In this document: positions 33,556-42,960 of the stretch, piece by piece
Layout: every line of letters starts with the position of its first letter
Numbering within the stretch: position 1 is the stretch's first letter
Assembly (NCBI GenBank): GCA_963575745.1
Contig: CAUYUJ010021680.1
Span: 27,501 to 91,500 of the forward strand
Reading direction: 5' to 3'
Length of the DNA stretch: 64,000 nucleotides
From: Prorocentrum cordatum
Taxonomy: Eukaryota; Sar; Dinophyceae; Prorocentrales; Prorocentraceae
Position numbers and translations under genes: made by a program
The notes under the pieces: model-generated
The model's input: the letters and a program-made list of their open reading frames with translations, nothing else
Database searches by the model: none
What the model was told of the DNA's origin: nothing

Positions 33556-34085
33556 GGCATGCTGGGGCGCCCAGGTCCCTCAAGTTTTGCAAAACAAGTG
33601 TTTCGCTCGAGACATCCTCGATTGTTTGGCGCGGGGTGCGCACAATCCTCGAGCGGGTACGCAAAAACTCCTCTGTGACCAAGGAAATCCTGGAAAAACA
33701 AGCGAACTAGTCGAGACATCCTCGAAATTCGTGCGCGCGGGACGCGGCACGCGCGAGACATCCTGGGAATTCCTGCGCGCGGGACGCTTTTCCGCGTCGC
33801 GGTCGGGGCTCCAGACCTCGGCTTGTTTCACGAATTCTGCTGAAAATGGTCCCCTCTTTTTCACGAAGGAAAAACGGGGGTGCGCGGACCCCGATATTGA
33901 TAGAGGATCCGAGGTGGGGGGTCGACTTTCCTCGAGCGGGCACGCGCGAAACGCTTTTGTTCACGCCAAATTGGACTTTACCTCGTTTTTTATCGAGCGA
34001 AAATCCGCCGGCCTCCTTCAAGTCAAAACGAGGGGTAAACACACTAAAAGAGAACGCTGGGACGGTGCCCTTTCCGGGAAAAAAC
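33555..34085. repeat. segmental duplication, copy B, 3' part
   Basis: Homologous to 28,310-28,870, with the same GAGACATCCT units and the block around GAGGATCCGAGGTGGGGGGT. Confidence 0.9.
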
Positions 34086-34905
34086 AACGGCCAACGTCGT
34101 CGGAGGTCTGGAGGCGGAGGAGAGGAAAAGGATGAGCCTGGTGACGAGCAGAAAACATCAAGGTCCAGGCGAACGTTCGATTGGTTCACGGGCCAAGCTG
34201 AAGTTCACCGTACCCTCACACTCAAGTCCGACTACCGCTAGCCATACCCCGCAGCCATTTTGTGCTGATCATTTGTTTATCAAGTGGGTCGCCGTGTCCG
34301 GTTAGAGAACCTGAAGGCGTGATGCGACGACGTTACTAACCAGGAGCATCCACTGGTCACGAGACCTGTCGGGCCAGACTCGTAGCAGCAGGTGTCCCCA
34401 GCTAGCTGCTGATGGCAGCGAAAGTCGACAACAAGCTGCCGTCATGACCAGCGCGGATGCCGAGCTGTTGCGCAACACCACGACGCACGCAACAGTGGGC
34501 GCACACGCGCGCCCGCTGACAACATACGCCACCGTACCCCCCTGGCACGTGGAAGCGTGGCAGAATGCCCAGTGCTGTACACAGCTGCGTGCATCGCCCC
34601 CTTCCCCCGAGGGCACGATCCCTTGCAGAAACAGTGCATCTGCGCTCCCAGAGCCACGACAACTTGTAAGAATCAATGAATGGGCGTCATAAGCTTCCAA
34701 GACGGCCCAGGCAAGCAACCAACGCCGCAAAGATGGCCCAAGATTCATCGAAGTAGTGCCTCAGGACGGCCCAGCATGACCTCAAAAAGATCAAAGACGC
34801 CTCCAAGAGGGCCCAAGACGGACCAAGAAGGACAAGGTCATGGATTCGCCGCTGATTGTTGCATGATACTCGCAGTCTCGCCTTTCCAAAGGGCCCCAGG
34901 CCAAA
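34085..34905. other. unassigned sequence
   Basis: I recognise no gene. A few ~42-bp family remnants occur near 34,610-34,670, and a short CCAAGACGGCCC-type patch near 34,695-34,835. Confidence 0.4.
34235..34266 (+). other. possible degenerate spliced-leader sequence, twice
   Basis: CCGCAGCCATTTTGTGCT at 34,249-34,266 resembles the dinoflagellate spliced leader, whose core is CCGTAGCCATTTTGGCTCAA. CCGCTAGCCATA just upstream (34,236-34,247) resembles the start of the same leader with one extra base. Relict leaders in tandem are known from retroposed dinoflagellate mRNAs. The match is short and imperfect, so chance cannot be excluded. No gene follows it. Confidence 0.3.
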
Positions 34906-34910
34906 AAAAA

Positions 34911-35514
34911 TGATCGACCCACGAACCCGGAAAGGAATATAGAAATGTAAGGCATGGCAACGTTTCAAAGACACCTGAGTGGGCGACGGGCAAATGCAAT
35001 GCTAAATGTATCGATATTGAAGTACTGTGCCCAGAGCTGTGCTGTGCTACGCCGTCCTGAACTGCGATGTGCCATGCCGCGATTGTGTTATATATAGTAT
35101 AATATTTAAAACAAATATTATGTATATATGATATACAATATACATATATATATGTACATATATACATACACATATACATGTACATATGCATATACATATA
35201 CATATACATATACCTATACATATACATAAACAGATAAATTATACATATATCTACATATACACATATATATACATATACCTATGCATATACATATACATAT
35301 ACATATACAACTACATATACATATGCATATACATTTACATATAAATATATACATATATACATATGTAGCGTTGTGGGTCGAGTCCTCGTTGGCACCGAGT
35401 CCTGACCGAACTGGTATGGATATTAAGCTCGAGTTGCCTGAGCAGATGGTAGCTGCCCCAGAGCTAATCGACAGACGCGACATGCCAGGAGGACGCGCCG
35501 CGGAACGTCCGTAT
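34911..35514. repeat. segmental duplication, copy C, split by a microsatellite
   Basis: It has the same order of blocks as 32,332-32,660. The copy is interrupted inside the short GTGCTATATAGC-like stretch of the other copies by about 280 bp of TA/CATA repeats, and then resumes with GTAGCGTTGTGGGTCGAGTC. Confidence 0.9.
35088..35366. repeat. TA/CATA microsatellite inside copy C
   Basis: TATATA, ACATATAC and CATATACATA units, located exactly where the other two copies have only a TATAGC or TATATAGC seed. Confidence 0.95.
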
Positions 35515-35519
35515 GATTC

Positions 35520-35850
35520 GTAGTGGTACTAATATTGCTCACATTGCTCTTGTGTTATTGTTACTGCTACTGGTAATAAAGTAATAGTATAATAGTATTC
35601 TTAGTAGTACTAGCATTCGTAATATTAGTATTATCATTCGTAGTATTCGTGTTAGTTTAATGTTTCTTATTAACATCATTAATACTACGAGTACGATTGC
35701 TGATAATCATTTTTTAGGACTGATAATGCTATTATAGTTGTGCCTAGTATTCTAATTATTACTGTTAATATATTTCACTATCATGCGTCTTCTTCTTCTT
35801 CGAATTATTAACAAGATTGCTAATATCGTTCTGATATTATTAGTATTACC
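35520..35850. repeat. AT-rich TAGTATT-type degenerate repeat
   Basis: AT-rich sequence with repeated TAGTATT and GTAGTATTC words. It stands out from the GC-rich surroundings. No gene. Confidence 0.65.
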
Positions 35851-36190
35851 CTCCTCCTCCCCCTCCGCCTCCTCCTCCTCCTCCTCCTCGTCCTCCAACT
35901 CCTCCAACTCCTCCTCCTCCTCCTTCTCCTCCTGCTCCTCCTCCCCCTCCTCTTCCTCATCCTCCACCCCCTCCTCCGCCCCCTCCTCCTCCTCCTCCTC
36001 CTCCTCTTCGGCTTCCTCTTCCTCCTCCTCCTCCTCCTCCTCCTCCTCCCCCTCCTCTTCCTCCTTTTCCTCCTCCTCCTCCTCCTCCTCCTCCTCCTCC
36101 TCCTCCTCCTCCTCCTCCTCCTCCTCCTCCTACTCCTCATCCTCACCCCATCCTTTCCCTCCCTCCTCCTCCTCCTCCTCCTCATCATCA
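35850..36190. repeat. (TCC)n microsatellite
   Basis: A long interrupted TCC tract in front of the ~310-bp dispersed repeat, as in copy 1 at 22.95 kb. Confidence 0.95.
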
Positions 36191-36194
36191 CCCG

Positions 36195-36507
36195 CCTTTT
36201 TCCAACACATCTTCCCCAAAGCGTTTCCACCACGGTTGGGGGAAGGCATGGCCCAATAGCTCTGGGCCAAACTGCCCAAACGTTCGACCACATAGGCGGG
36301 CCCCAAAAAAACAGGGGGCGGCGGCAACTCGCCGCAGGCGCCTCAAATAACGCCAACGTCTCAAGATGCGCTGAAGATTCCTATCCGCCCCCGCATGATG
36401 ATCCCGGATGCGCCAAGACAGCGCCGAGACGCACCGACGCGACTCTGAGATATCCCATTATGATAGAGAGGGGGCCGGCGGCAGGGGGGCGAAGCCCTCA
36501 CGGATGC
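36195..36507 (+). repeat. ~310-bp dispersed repeat, copy 2
   Basis: Matches 23,070-23,385. It ends with ATTATGATAGAGAGGGGGCC, then GGCGGCAGGGGGGCGAAGCC and CTCACGGAT. Confidence 0.85.
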
Positions 36508-36509
36508 AG

Positions 36510-37015
36510 ACAGGTGTATGAATACATACATGCGCGTGTACTTCTAAGACTAAGCATAAATACATTCATACCTATATATATATATATATACACACATAGA
36601 TACATACGGCAGCTGAAACAGACCTACACCATCTCGAACATATATATATATATATGTATAGCTCGCCCCCTGCCAAGATCTACCTCAATGCTGCAACGTA
36701 AGTGAGTGACTCGCCTGATGCGGACAGCCCCCTCAGGAACGCACCCTTTGCCGATCGCTGCGACGCCGCAGCTGGCGTCGCGAAGGGCGGCGACGGAGGG
36801 CGATCACGCAAATTACTGTTTTCGAAGCTTCCGATACCGAGCAAACCCCCCTTGGCGCAGATCTGGCACGGCCGAAGCCTGCGTCGGCGTAGGCAAATTG
36901 CTCGCAACAGCGGCCCCCCTCAGTTAACAGCAGGGGCGCCAGCGCCCCGCGATGGCGCCAGCAGTCTGGATCGCCGCCCACCCGCGGGCGGAACCGATGC
37001 ACTCCCGAAGGCCGC
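36510..37015. other. unassigned, with TA microsatellites
   Basis: TATATA runs occur at about 36,570-36,600 and 36,640-36,660. The rest has no recognised motif. Confidence 0.45.
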
Positions 37016-37017
37016 GC

Positions 37018-37900
37018 TCATTTGTTCCGGTGCTTCAGTATCTCCCCCGTCTTGGACCAGGCATCGTCTGCCCGATGCCAGCGGGCCCATTGAGCAGACC
37101 GCACGCGGCGGCGCAAGGACGCGCTGCCGACTGCCACGGGCCTGTACTTGAGGTAAATGCGCAAGAGCTGCCAGAAGCGGTCGACCACCTGCGCCCCCCC
37201 CCCCCCCTCCCACCCCACCCCACCCACGCACTTCAACGCCCTCTTCGTTCCTGGAACGTCGCGCTTAAACTCCTTGGGGCACTTCGGGGGGATCCACGCG
37301 AACTCACCGTTGCGCTTGACTGGCTTCCCGCTCCTGTCCTCCAGCTCCCTCTTCACATGAGCTACGCGGTCATGAATCATCCCGGGGCTTGTAGGCGCGG
37401 GCGCCGTCAGCGTGGAGGCCGACGCAGCGGCTGCGGAGGTGCTTCTGCGCAAACTTATTCCACTCGTCGTTCTCTCTGATGGGGCCTGGCCCCGGCGCCC
37501 GAGACGCGGTCTGATTTGGGTTCAGACGCGTCAGGATGAGCGCGCGCGGGGCCCCGCGCTGCTAGACGCCACCCCATTGCTCCCAGGTCAAAGCTGCATC
37601 GCGGGGCGACGGCCATCCGTCGTCGACGACGTTCTTCCCGAGGCCAACCTCGCCCGCCTCGACGTCGCACCACGACTAGTTGCCGAAGGCGCTGCCGAAC
37701 TTGATGGACTTCTCCATCTCCTGCACGTAGAGACTGCGGGCCACGTCGCTCGCGCAGCAGATATCCCCGATCGCCCGGTGATTCGAGCCCGTCAGGCAGT
37801 GGGCCGTGGACTGGGGGGCGTTGATGATGGCGCAGCGCAGCGCCGCCGCCTGGTCTTGGAGAGGAGTCTGTCTCAGTCCATTGCGGACCTTGAGGATCAC
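37018..37900 (-). pseudogene. ISXO2/IS1595-like DDE transposase-derived gene, broken
   Basis: Read from 37,900 to 37,018. The first segment has RCAIINAPQSTAHCLTGSNH, AIGDICCASDVARSLYV and KSIKFGSAFGN, then DVEAGEVGLGKNVVDDGW, TWEQWGGV, RGAPRALILTRLNPNQT, APGPGPI and LHADGARAYK. The second has MIHDRVAHVKREL, then QVVDRFWQLLR, RSAQWARWHRADDAW and TGEILKHRNK with a stop. This layout (DVEADEV-like first acidic motif, LHxDGAxAY, a late QxIDRxW motif) is that of ISXO2-like proteins common in dinoflagellate genomes. Damage: in-frame TAG at 37,676-37,678 and 37,562-37,564, a one-base insertion in the G run near 37,384-37,387, and a poly-C/G expansion near 37,194-37,207 that inserts WEGGGG-like residues before QVVDRFW. 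A TCC tract cuts the 5' end. Family call is by motif memory. Confidence 0.8.
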
Positions 37901-37924
37901 GCGCCCGCTGCGCGGCAAGGCCAG

Positions 37925-38115
37925 CTTTCTCCCCCCCCCCTCCTCTTCCTCCTCATTATCCTCCTCCTCCTCCACCTTCTTCTTCCTCCTCCTCCTCCTC
38001 ATCATCATCCGCGCCCGCTCCGCATACGCACGCTCATGAGCATCACCCCGTTCCCCCACCCACCCCTCCTCCTCGCCCCCCTCCTCTTGGACCCCCCCCT
38101 CCTGGATGGCAACTC
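37925..38115. repeat. TCC/CCT-rich tract
   Basis: Pyrimidine-rich sequence with TCC, TTC and CAT units, adjoining the 5' side of the ISXO2-like relic. Confidence 0.8.
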
Positions 38116-38149
38116 CGTCGCCGTCAGCGCCGGCCCCCGCCTGCGGGGT

Positions 38150-38400
38150 TGCCGCCAAACTGCTCGCCGCGAGGAGGCCCCCACCGGAGAGGCCCCCAAA
38201 AAAACAAGAAGGCCCCCGCCTGAGGGGCCCCCCCAAACCCAAACAAGACGAGGCTCTCGCCTGAGAGGTAAAAAACAGGCAACGGGAAGATCCGACTCAA
38301 GATGAGGCCCCCGACAGAGAGACCCACAAAAAAACAAGGGGAGGCCCCCGCCTGAGAGGTAAAAAAACGAACAGATGGAGGCCCCCGCCTGAGAGCCCCC
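38150..38400. repeat. ~67-bp array, left arm of inverted array pair
   Basis: GAGGCCCCCGCCTGAGAG units separated by poly-A/C-rich parts (CCAAACCCAAACAAGA, AAAAAACAAG). The reverse complement (CTCTCAGGCGGGAGCCTCCT) is repeated at 38,560-38,800. Confidence 0.85.
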
Positions 38401-38466
38401 CCCCCCCCCCAAAAAAAAAAAGCCACGCCTCTCACCCCCCCCCCCCCCCCCCCCCCCCCCAAGAAA
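38401..38466. repeat. poly-C, poly-A, poly-C centre
   Basis: C run to 38,410, A run 38,411-38,421, a short CACGCCTCTCA stretch, then about 26 C at 38,435-38,460. This is the centre between the inverted arrays. Confidence 0.9.
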
Positions 38467-38559
38467 AAATGATCCGACGCTGATACCCCAGATGCATTGA
38501 CGACGGCCGCCATCCCCTCTGGAACTTTAGGTTCTTTCTGCCGTTTGGGACACTTACAG

Positions 38560-38800
38560 GGATGAGACGCATGGCGCTTGGGTTCTTTGGGTTTTTGAAG
38601 GGCCTCTCAGGCGGGAACCTCCATCTGTTTGGGTTTCTTCGGTGCCTCTCAGGCGATAGCCTCCTTCTGTTTGTTTTGTTTGTTGGGGGGGGGCTCGCAA
38701 GCGGGAGCCTCATCTTGTTTGATTGTTTTGGGGGCCTCTCAGGTGGGAGCCTCCTCCTGTTTGGGATTTCGGACGACTTCTCAGGCGGGGGCCTCCTCCT
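38560..38800. repeat. ~67-bp array, right arm (inverted)
   Basis: CTCTCAGGCGGGAACCTCC and TCTGTTTGGGTTTCTT units, the reverse complement of the left arm at 38,150-38,400. Confidence 0.85.
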
Positions 38801-39350
38801 CCTCCTCCCCCCCCTCTTTCCTCCGTTTTCCCCTCTGATGAAATCCTTCTCCTCATTCCATCCTTATGTTACTTTAGTATGCTGCTGCTTCTCCTCCCCC
38901 CCCTCCTCCTTCTCCTCACCCCATCCCACCACCACCACCACCACCACCACCCCTCCTCACCCCCCCCCCACTCCTCCTCCTACACGACGAGGCGAAGAAG
39001 AAAAGGCAGAATGAGGTTGATCCCTGCAGAAGAACGACGAGGTAGATCTTGGCGGGGGCGTCCATATACCTATACATATGAATACGTGTACGTATGTGCA
39101 CTCATATTGTTATGCACATGCATACATATATCTGACACCGCGCCTCATGGCACGGAGTAGGCGCGCCCTCAGGTCCTTCGCCCAATTCCCTGAGCCTCAG
39201 TCCTCAGACCTGGGGGGTCCCCTAAGGGCCCAGACACCAAATGCTCAAAATTTCGTGGGCTCGTCGCGCGCCCCGGGGTTCCCGGCGCGGCGGCGCGTCA
39301 CTTGGTCGGGCCCACAAGGGCTCCATCACGGGCCCAGGGAGCCCCAAGAC
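38800..39350. other. unassigned with CCT/CCA tracts
   Basis: TCC and CAC runs at about 38,790-38,985 and a short CATATA run near 39,065-39,130. No gene. Confidence 0.5.
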
Positions 39351-39535
39351 AATAGGTAGCCGATCGACCTGAGATTAAGATGGCGAGCGGGAATAAGATC
39401 GAGGATGGGGGAAAAAATACTAAAGCTCCAACGAATTGCTGAATTTCGAGAAATCGAATTTAAACCGAGCAAGATTATGCAAAACTTCCGTCGGTATCTT
39501 TCGCCAACTAGCCCCCCAGCCCGCCGGAACTGGGA
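39350..39535. repeat. satellite-domain linker, copy 1 (left edge of domain)
   Basis: The linker carries CGATCGACCTGAGATTAAGA, TGGCGAGCGGGAATAAGATC, then a TTTCGAGAA-rich part and GCCAACTAGC-CCCAGC-GCCGG. Other copies are near 42,950, 45,172, 50,392, 59,390 and 60,890, with an inverted one near 61,790. The linker always leads into the hairpin. This copy marks where the window changes from GC-rich patchwork to satellite. Confidence 0.85.
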
Positions 39536-39561
39536 GCCGGCGGTAAACCGTCAACCTTGGT
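39536..39561 (+). repeat. hairpin site 1, left half
   Basis: GCCGGCGGTAAACCGTCAAC then CTTGGT, the left arm and loop of the conserved hairpin. The complementary right half lies 2.2 kb away at 41,784-41,830. Confidence 0.9.
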
Positions 39562-39872
39562 GTGCGTTTCTTTTCGGGGGGCTGACCAGGCGCCGAGTCC
39601 CACAGGACCCGTGGAGCGCCTACCTAGTCACAAGACAGGAGGAGGGCTAGGCAGTTCACATGTGCAGTGAGCGACCTCTACCGCTGCCACCAAGAGGCCT
39701 TCTATACACCTTGGACACACACACTCCGCCGAAGGGAACCGCGGAGGCCAATACTACGAAAGTTGCCACAAACAAATTTTGAAAAGATGTCTTGGATGGA
39801 TATGCTTGACTCCATCAGTGGACTCCGTCTCACATCATCCCCAGGACCAGAACCATGCTAAGCACTATCCAA

Positions 39873-40683
39873 CTATTCAACTCTCCAACCAGGATCGACC
39901 TCGGCCGCCAACTCGCGGTAGCTCCTCACATTGCGACTCATCCATTCATCCTGAAAGTCCAACACGTCGTACGTAGTTTTCGTAACGCTTTCGGGAACGA
40001 GTCTGTGGTGCATAAAGTCTCTGATATCCCTCGACAGAAGGGTCAAATTAGCCTTCGGGCCAAGTCTCGCGCGATCCCGAAGAAGCGCGTCAAGCAACAC
40101 AGCCTTTTCCTCGGCACCCGGGGCCATAAGGCGATACAGCGTGGCAGCCGTGAAAGAGTGAACGAGCTTTACACAGCCAAGACTTGCGGAAACCATATTC
40201 CCTGATCCTTAAATTGCACGCCACCTGAACGACAACCTCCGACTCCTTCAGTTTCTCATGGGAAGAAGAAGCCCAGTTATCTTTACGTTGGTCATCTTCG
40301 CACACAAGGGAAGCACAGTTATCTTTACGCTGGTCGACTTCGCACTCTCCGTGGGTTTTCGAGGATGCCGACGGCAGCGCCACGGGGCCTCCACCTTCCC
40401 TTTGTACTCCAACGCTCAGCTTCACTTCTACCCCTGAACACGATGGAGAAGTCGTAGTACACAATTATTCAGTGGCGTTTCTCGCAACGCCATAACCGGC
40501 CCGAGGCTGCAACTCCCCAGTCTCAGGATGGTTTTCTGCAGGCAGAGGTGGCAAAGTCATAGAGAATTGTGCATGAAACATCGTAGGCGACAGCCACGTG
40601 TCAGCAATGATTTGGCGGGAAGCCCACCAGTCCTTGCTCGACATCATTTGATTAAGAAGCAAGCGACGCTTCTTCAGCAGCAA
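39873..40683 (-). pseudogene. unit A downstream coding remnants
   Basis: Open stretches in shifting frames. 40,683-40,465 and 40,464-40,090 share a frame and are separated by one TAA stop; 40,196-39,873 lies in another frame. They contain motifs such as KDWWASRQIIADTWLSPTMF, DQRKDNCASLVCEDDQRKDN (an internal repeat) and LTLLSRDIRDFMHHRLVPES. None is known to me. They could be the decayed 3' end of the frame above, or exons of one gene. Confidence 0.4.
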
Positions 40684-41467
40684 GGTTGGGCCCTACATCC
40701 TGGGATCCTGAATCGGCCGTCTGGAGCTCTGCGCAATACGGATTCGCAGCAACTTTGGCAACCTCCGCATCCTTCTTCCCCTCCTTCTCCTCAAGCGTCC
40801 TAGGCTCCTTCACATACAAAGAACGATGCGTATTGACAGCGACTGGACCCTCCGGAAATGGAAACTCTGTAGCTGGAGACTCTGGCATGTGAAATTCTGG
40901 AGCTGCACCAATAAAAGCTGAGACCGCAACAACTGGAACTGGAGGCTCTGACGCTGGAGACTCTGGCACGTAAGACACTGAACCTTCACCAACAGAAGCT
41001 GGGACTGCCCCAAATGGAACTGAAAGTCCTGACTCTGGCGACTCTGGCCCGTAAAACACTGAGACTTCACCAACAGAAACTGGAACTGCACCAACTGGAA
41101 CTGGAGGCTCTGTCGCTGGAGACTCTGGCACGCGAGACCCCGAGCCTGCACCAACAGAAGCTGGGACTGCACTCTCTGGAACTGGAAATTCTGTAGCTGG
41201 AGAATCTGGCACAACACTACCGCGAGGCTGAATATTCCCATCCCTCCTACCTCCTTGCAAGGCCGGAGCAAGGAAAATATGCGAACGATGTCCAGGAGCC
41301 GCACAATCCGCGGGCACATATCTGCTACCGCCCATTCCCATCAAAGCAAAATCGATGTCAACCTGCCTGAACGCTGCCAATTTGATACGCCGCACCTTTC
41401 GCTTCCAAGACGTGCTAGGCTGAGACCAAGGATAAGAGAGATTGGGGGAACAAAATTGCGTCGCCAT
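40652..41467 (-). CDS. unit A repeat-rich protein, function unknown
   Basis: The first ATG of the open frame is at 41,465-41,467, giving about 271 residues. The N-terminal 90 residues are basic and mixed (SWKRKVRRIKLAAFRQVDID). Then a ~28-residue unit is repeated about five times, centred on PESPATEPPVPVGAVP and SVGEGSV. The C-terminus is charged (KEPRTLEEKEGKKDAEVAKV). There is no zinc finger, RT or nuclease motif. It sits in insertion unit A and may be an ORF1-like product of a non-autonomous element. I do not recognise a family. The clean frame with ATG, unlike its downstream remnants, is the main support for coding. Confidence 0.5.
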   Translation of the reverse strand: MATQFCSPNLSYPWSQPSTSWKRKVRRIKLAAFRQVDIDFALMGMGGSRYVPADCAAPGHRSHIFLAPALQGGRRDGNIQPRGSVVPDSPATEFPVPESAVPASVGAGSGSRVPESPATEPPVPVGAVPVSVGEVSVFYGPESPESGLSVPFGAVPASVGEGSVSYVPESPASEPPVPVVAVSAFIGAAPEFHMPESPATEFPFPEGPVAVNTHRSLYVKEPRTLEEKEGKKDAEVAKVAANPYCAELQTADSGSQDVGPNLAAEEASLAS

Positions 41468-41783
41468 AGTGCCACACAACAAACGAGCACACAAAATACA
41501 CCTGAATAGCTGATCTCGGAGCCGTCAAAGAACTGCACCAAGCAATCCAAGGATATGCAGACAAGCAGAGAGAAAAACGGGGATGCAAGTATGCAGCACA
41601 ATGAAGCAGAGATACAACGATGGACATGAGAGAAATCAAGACAATGCCGACAGATCACCAGTTCGGTACTCAGATCAGTACGATACGTGTGCATGCACAA
41701 AACCTGTCCGCACGATGCGGCTCGAGGAGCCCCCCCCCGGGCCAAGGCCGAGGGAGAGCGGGAGGTAAGCTCTGCTTCCTCAC

Positions 41784-41935
41784 CCTTGGTTGCCGTCGGG
41801 AACTCGTAGAGCTTCCTCGCGCAATGCGGGCGCGGCAATCTCGCATTGCGCGCGAGGGCGCGGTCTCATGGAGGAGGACGCGGAGGAGAAGAAGGAGCGA
41901 GGAGAAAGCATCTCTGGAAAAGAAAAAATAATAGA
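41784..41935 (+). repeat. hairpin site 1, right half and its flank
   Basis: CCTTGGTTGCCGTCGGGAAC then TCGTAGAGCTTCC completes the hairpin begun at 39,536. The flank GCGCAATGCGGGCGCGGCAA to GGTCTCATGGAGGAGGACG recurs after the sites at 48,053, 49,263 and 58,561. Confidence 0.9.
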
Positions 41936-41989
41936 GTACGAATAGTTTTCTGGTTTCAACTCTGAAAGCGTGACAGGTTCGGGCATCTG

Positions 41990-42960
41990 GATACTTGAAA
42001 GTAACGCATCTGATGAAATCCGTCCGATTCTTTGCCAAACAGCTCTGTAGCTCCTCTGCAGCTCGAGCTACACCACGAAAGTGACCATCCTTTTTCTAAA
42101 AATTAGCAGAGTACGGATAGTTTGTACCCAGCTCTGGTAGCAAACCAACTCCGGGTCTAGATACTTTGAACTAGCGCGCCTAATGATGTCCTTCCGACTC
42201 ATGTGACACACAGTTGTGTAGCTCATCGAGTTAAGTTAAGGAACTCATCAGCAACTCTAAAAATCAACAGCGTACCTCGCTTTTCGAGCCCAGCTCTGAT
42301 AGCAGACCGAGTTCAGGCGTCTAGATACTTGATACTAGCGCGCCTGATGATTTCCTTATGATCGTTGACTCGAGCAGTTCTCCAGCGTGTCAACAGCTCC
42401 AGTTCCATCACCACCTCTAAAAACATAGCAGAGCACGGATAGTGTTTCGGACCCTGCTCTGACAGAGGAAAGAATCCAGGCGTCTAGATACGTTCAGCTA
42501 GTGCGCATGACGATTCCCGTCCCATTGCTGTGCCGAACAGCTCTGCAGCGCATCTGCCGAGTTAAGTGAAGAACACCATCACCATCTCTAAAAAAAGCAG
42601 AATAAAAATAGTTGTTCGGACCGAGCTCTGATAGCAGACCGAGTGCAGGCGTCTGGATACTTGGAACTAGTACGCCTGATGCCTGATGATATGCTTTCGA
42701 TTGCTGTGCCGAACAGCTCTGTAGCTGATCTGCAGCTCGAGTTAAGTAAAGACACGCATGAACATTTCCAAAAAAAAGTTCAAGTACGAATAGCTTCGCG
42801 GACCTAGCCGGGTTCAGACATCTAGATGAGACTTGCGAGCCTGACGATTCTAGATCGATTAACTGTGCCTAGTTGAGCACAGAAAACCGACAGCATCTGC
42901 CCAGCTGACACTCGAGAGCCGATCCCGCCTGAGTGATTCTTGGCAGTAATAGGTACCCGA
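41990..42960 (+). repeat. ~175-bp satellite, block 1
   Basis: Units contain GCTCTGTAGCTCATCTGCAG, CTCGAGTTAAGT, a short A run, GCAGACCGAGTTCAGGCGTC, TAGATACTT and GCGCGCCTGATGATT. Units here have diverged and carry small deletions. Confidence 0.9.

Larger units (their letters stand above)
39562..41783 (-). mobile_element. insertion unit A in hairpin loop
   Basis: About 2.2 kb separating the two halves of a hairpin site. CCTTGGT is repeated at both edges (39,555-39,561 and 41,784-41,790), which fits a target-site duplication. The intact site family (58,561 and 49,263) has the same left and right flanks without the insert. On the minus strand the unit starts with a GCAGAGCTTACCTCC stretch also seen at the start of unit C (GCAGAGTTTACCTCC). 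It carries a ~270-codon open frame and a broken remainder, no RT, and ends in a short A-rich tail next to ACCAAGG. I infer a non-autonomous retroelement. Confidence 0.75.

Noticed and set aside
34302-34748. Minus-strand open frame ending in RDQWMLLVSNVVASRLQVL
   Set aside because: It has a protein-like look but no recognisable domain, overlaps decayed repeats, and competes with other open frames.
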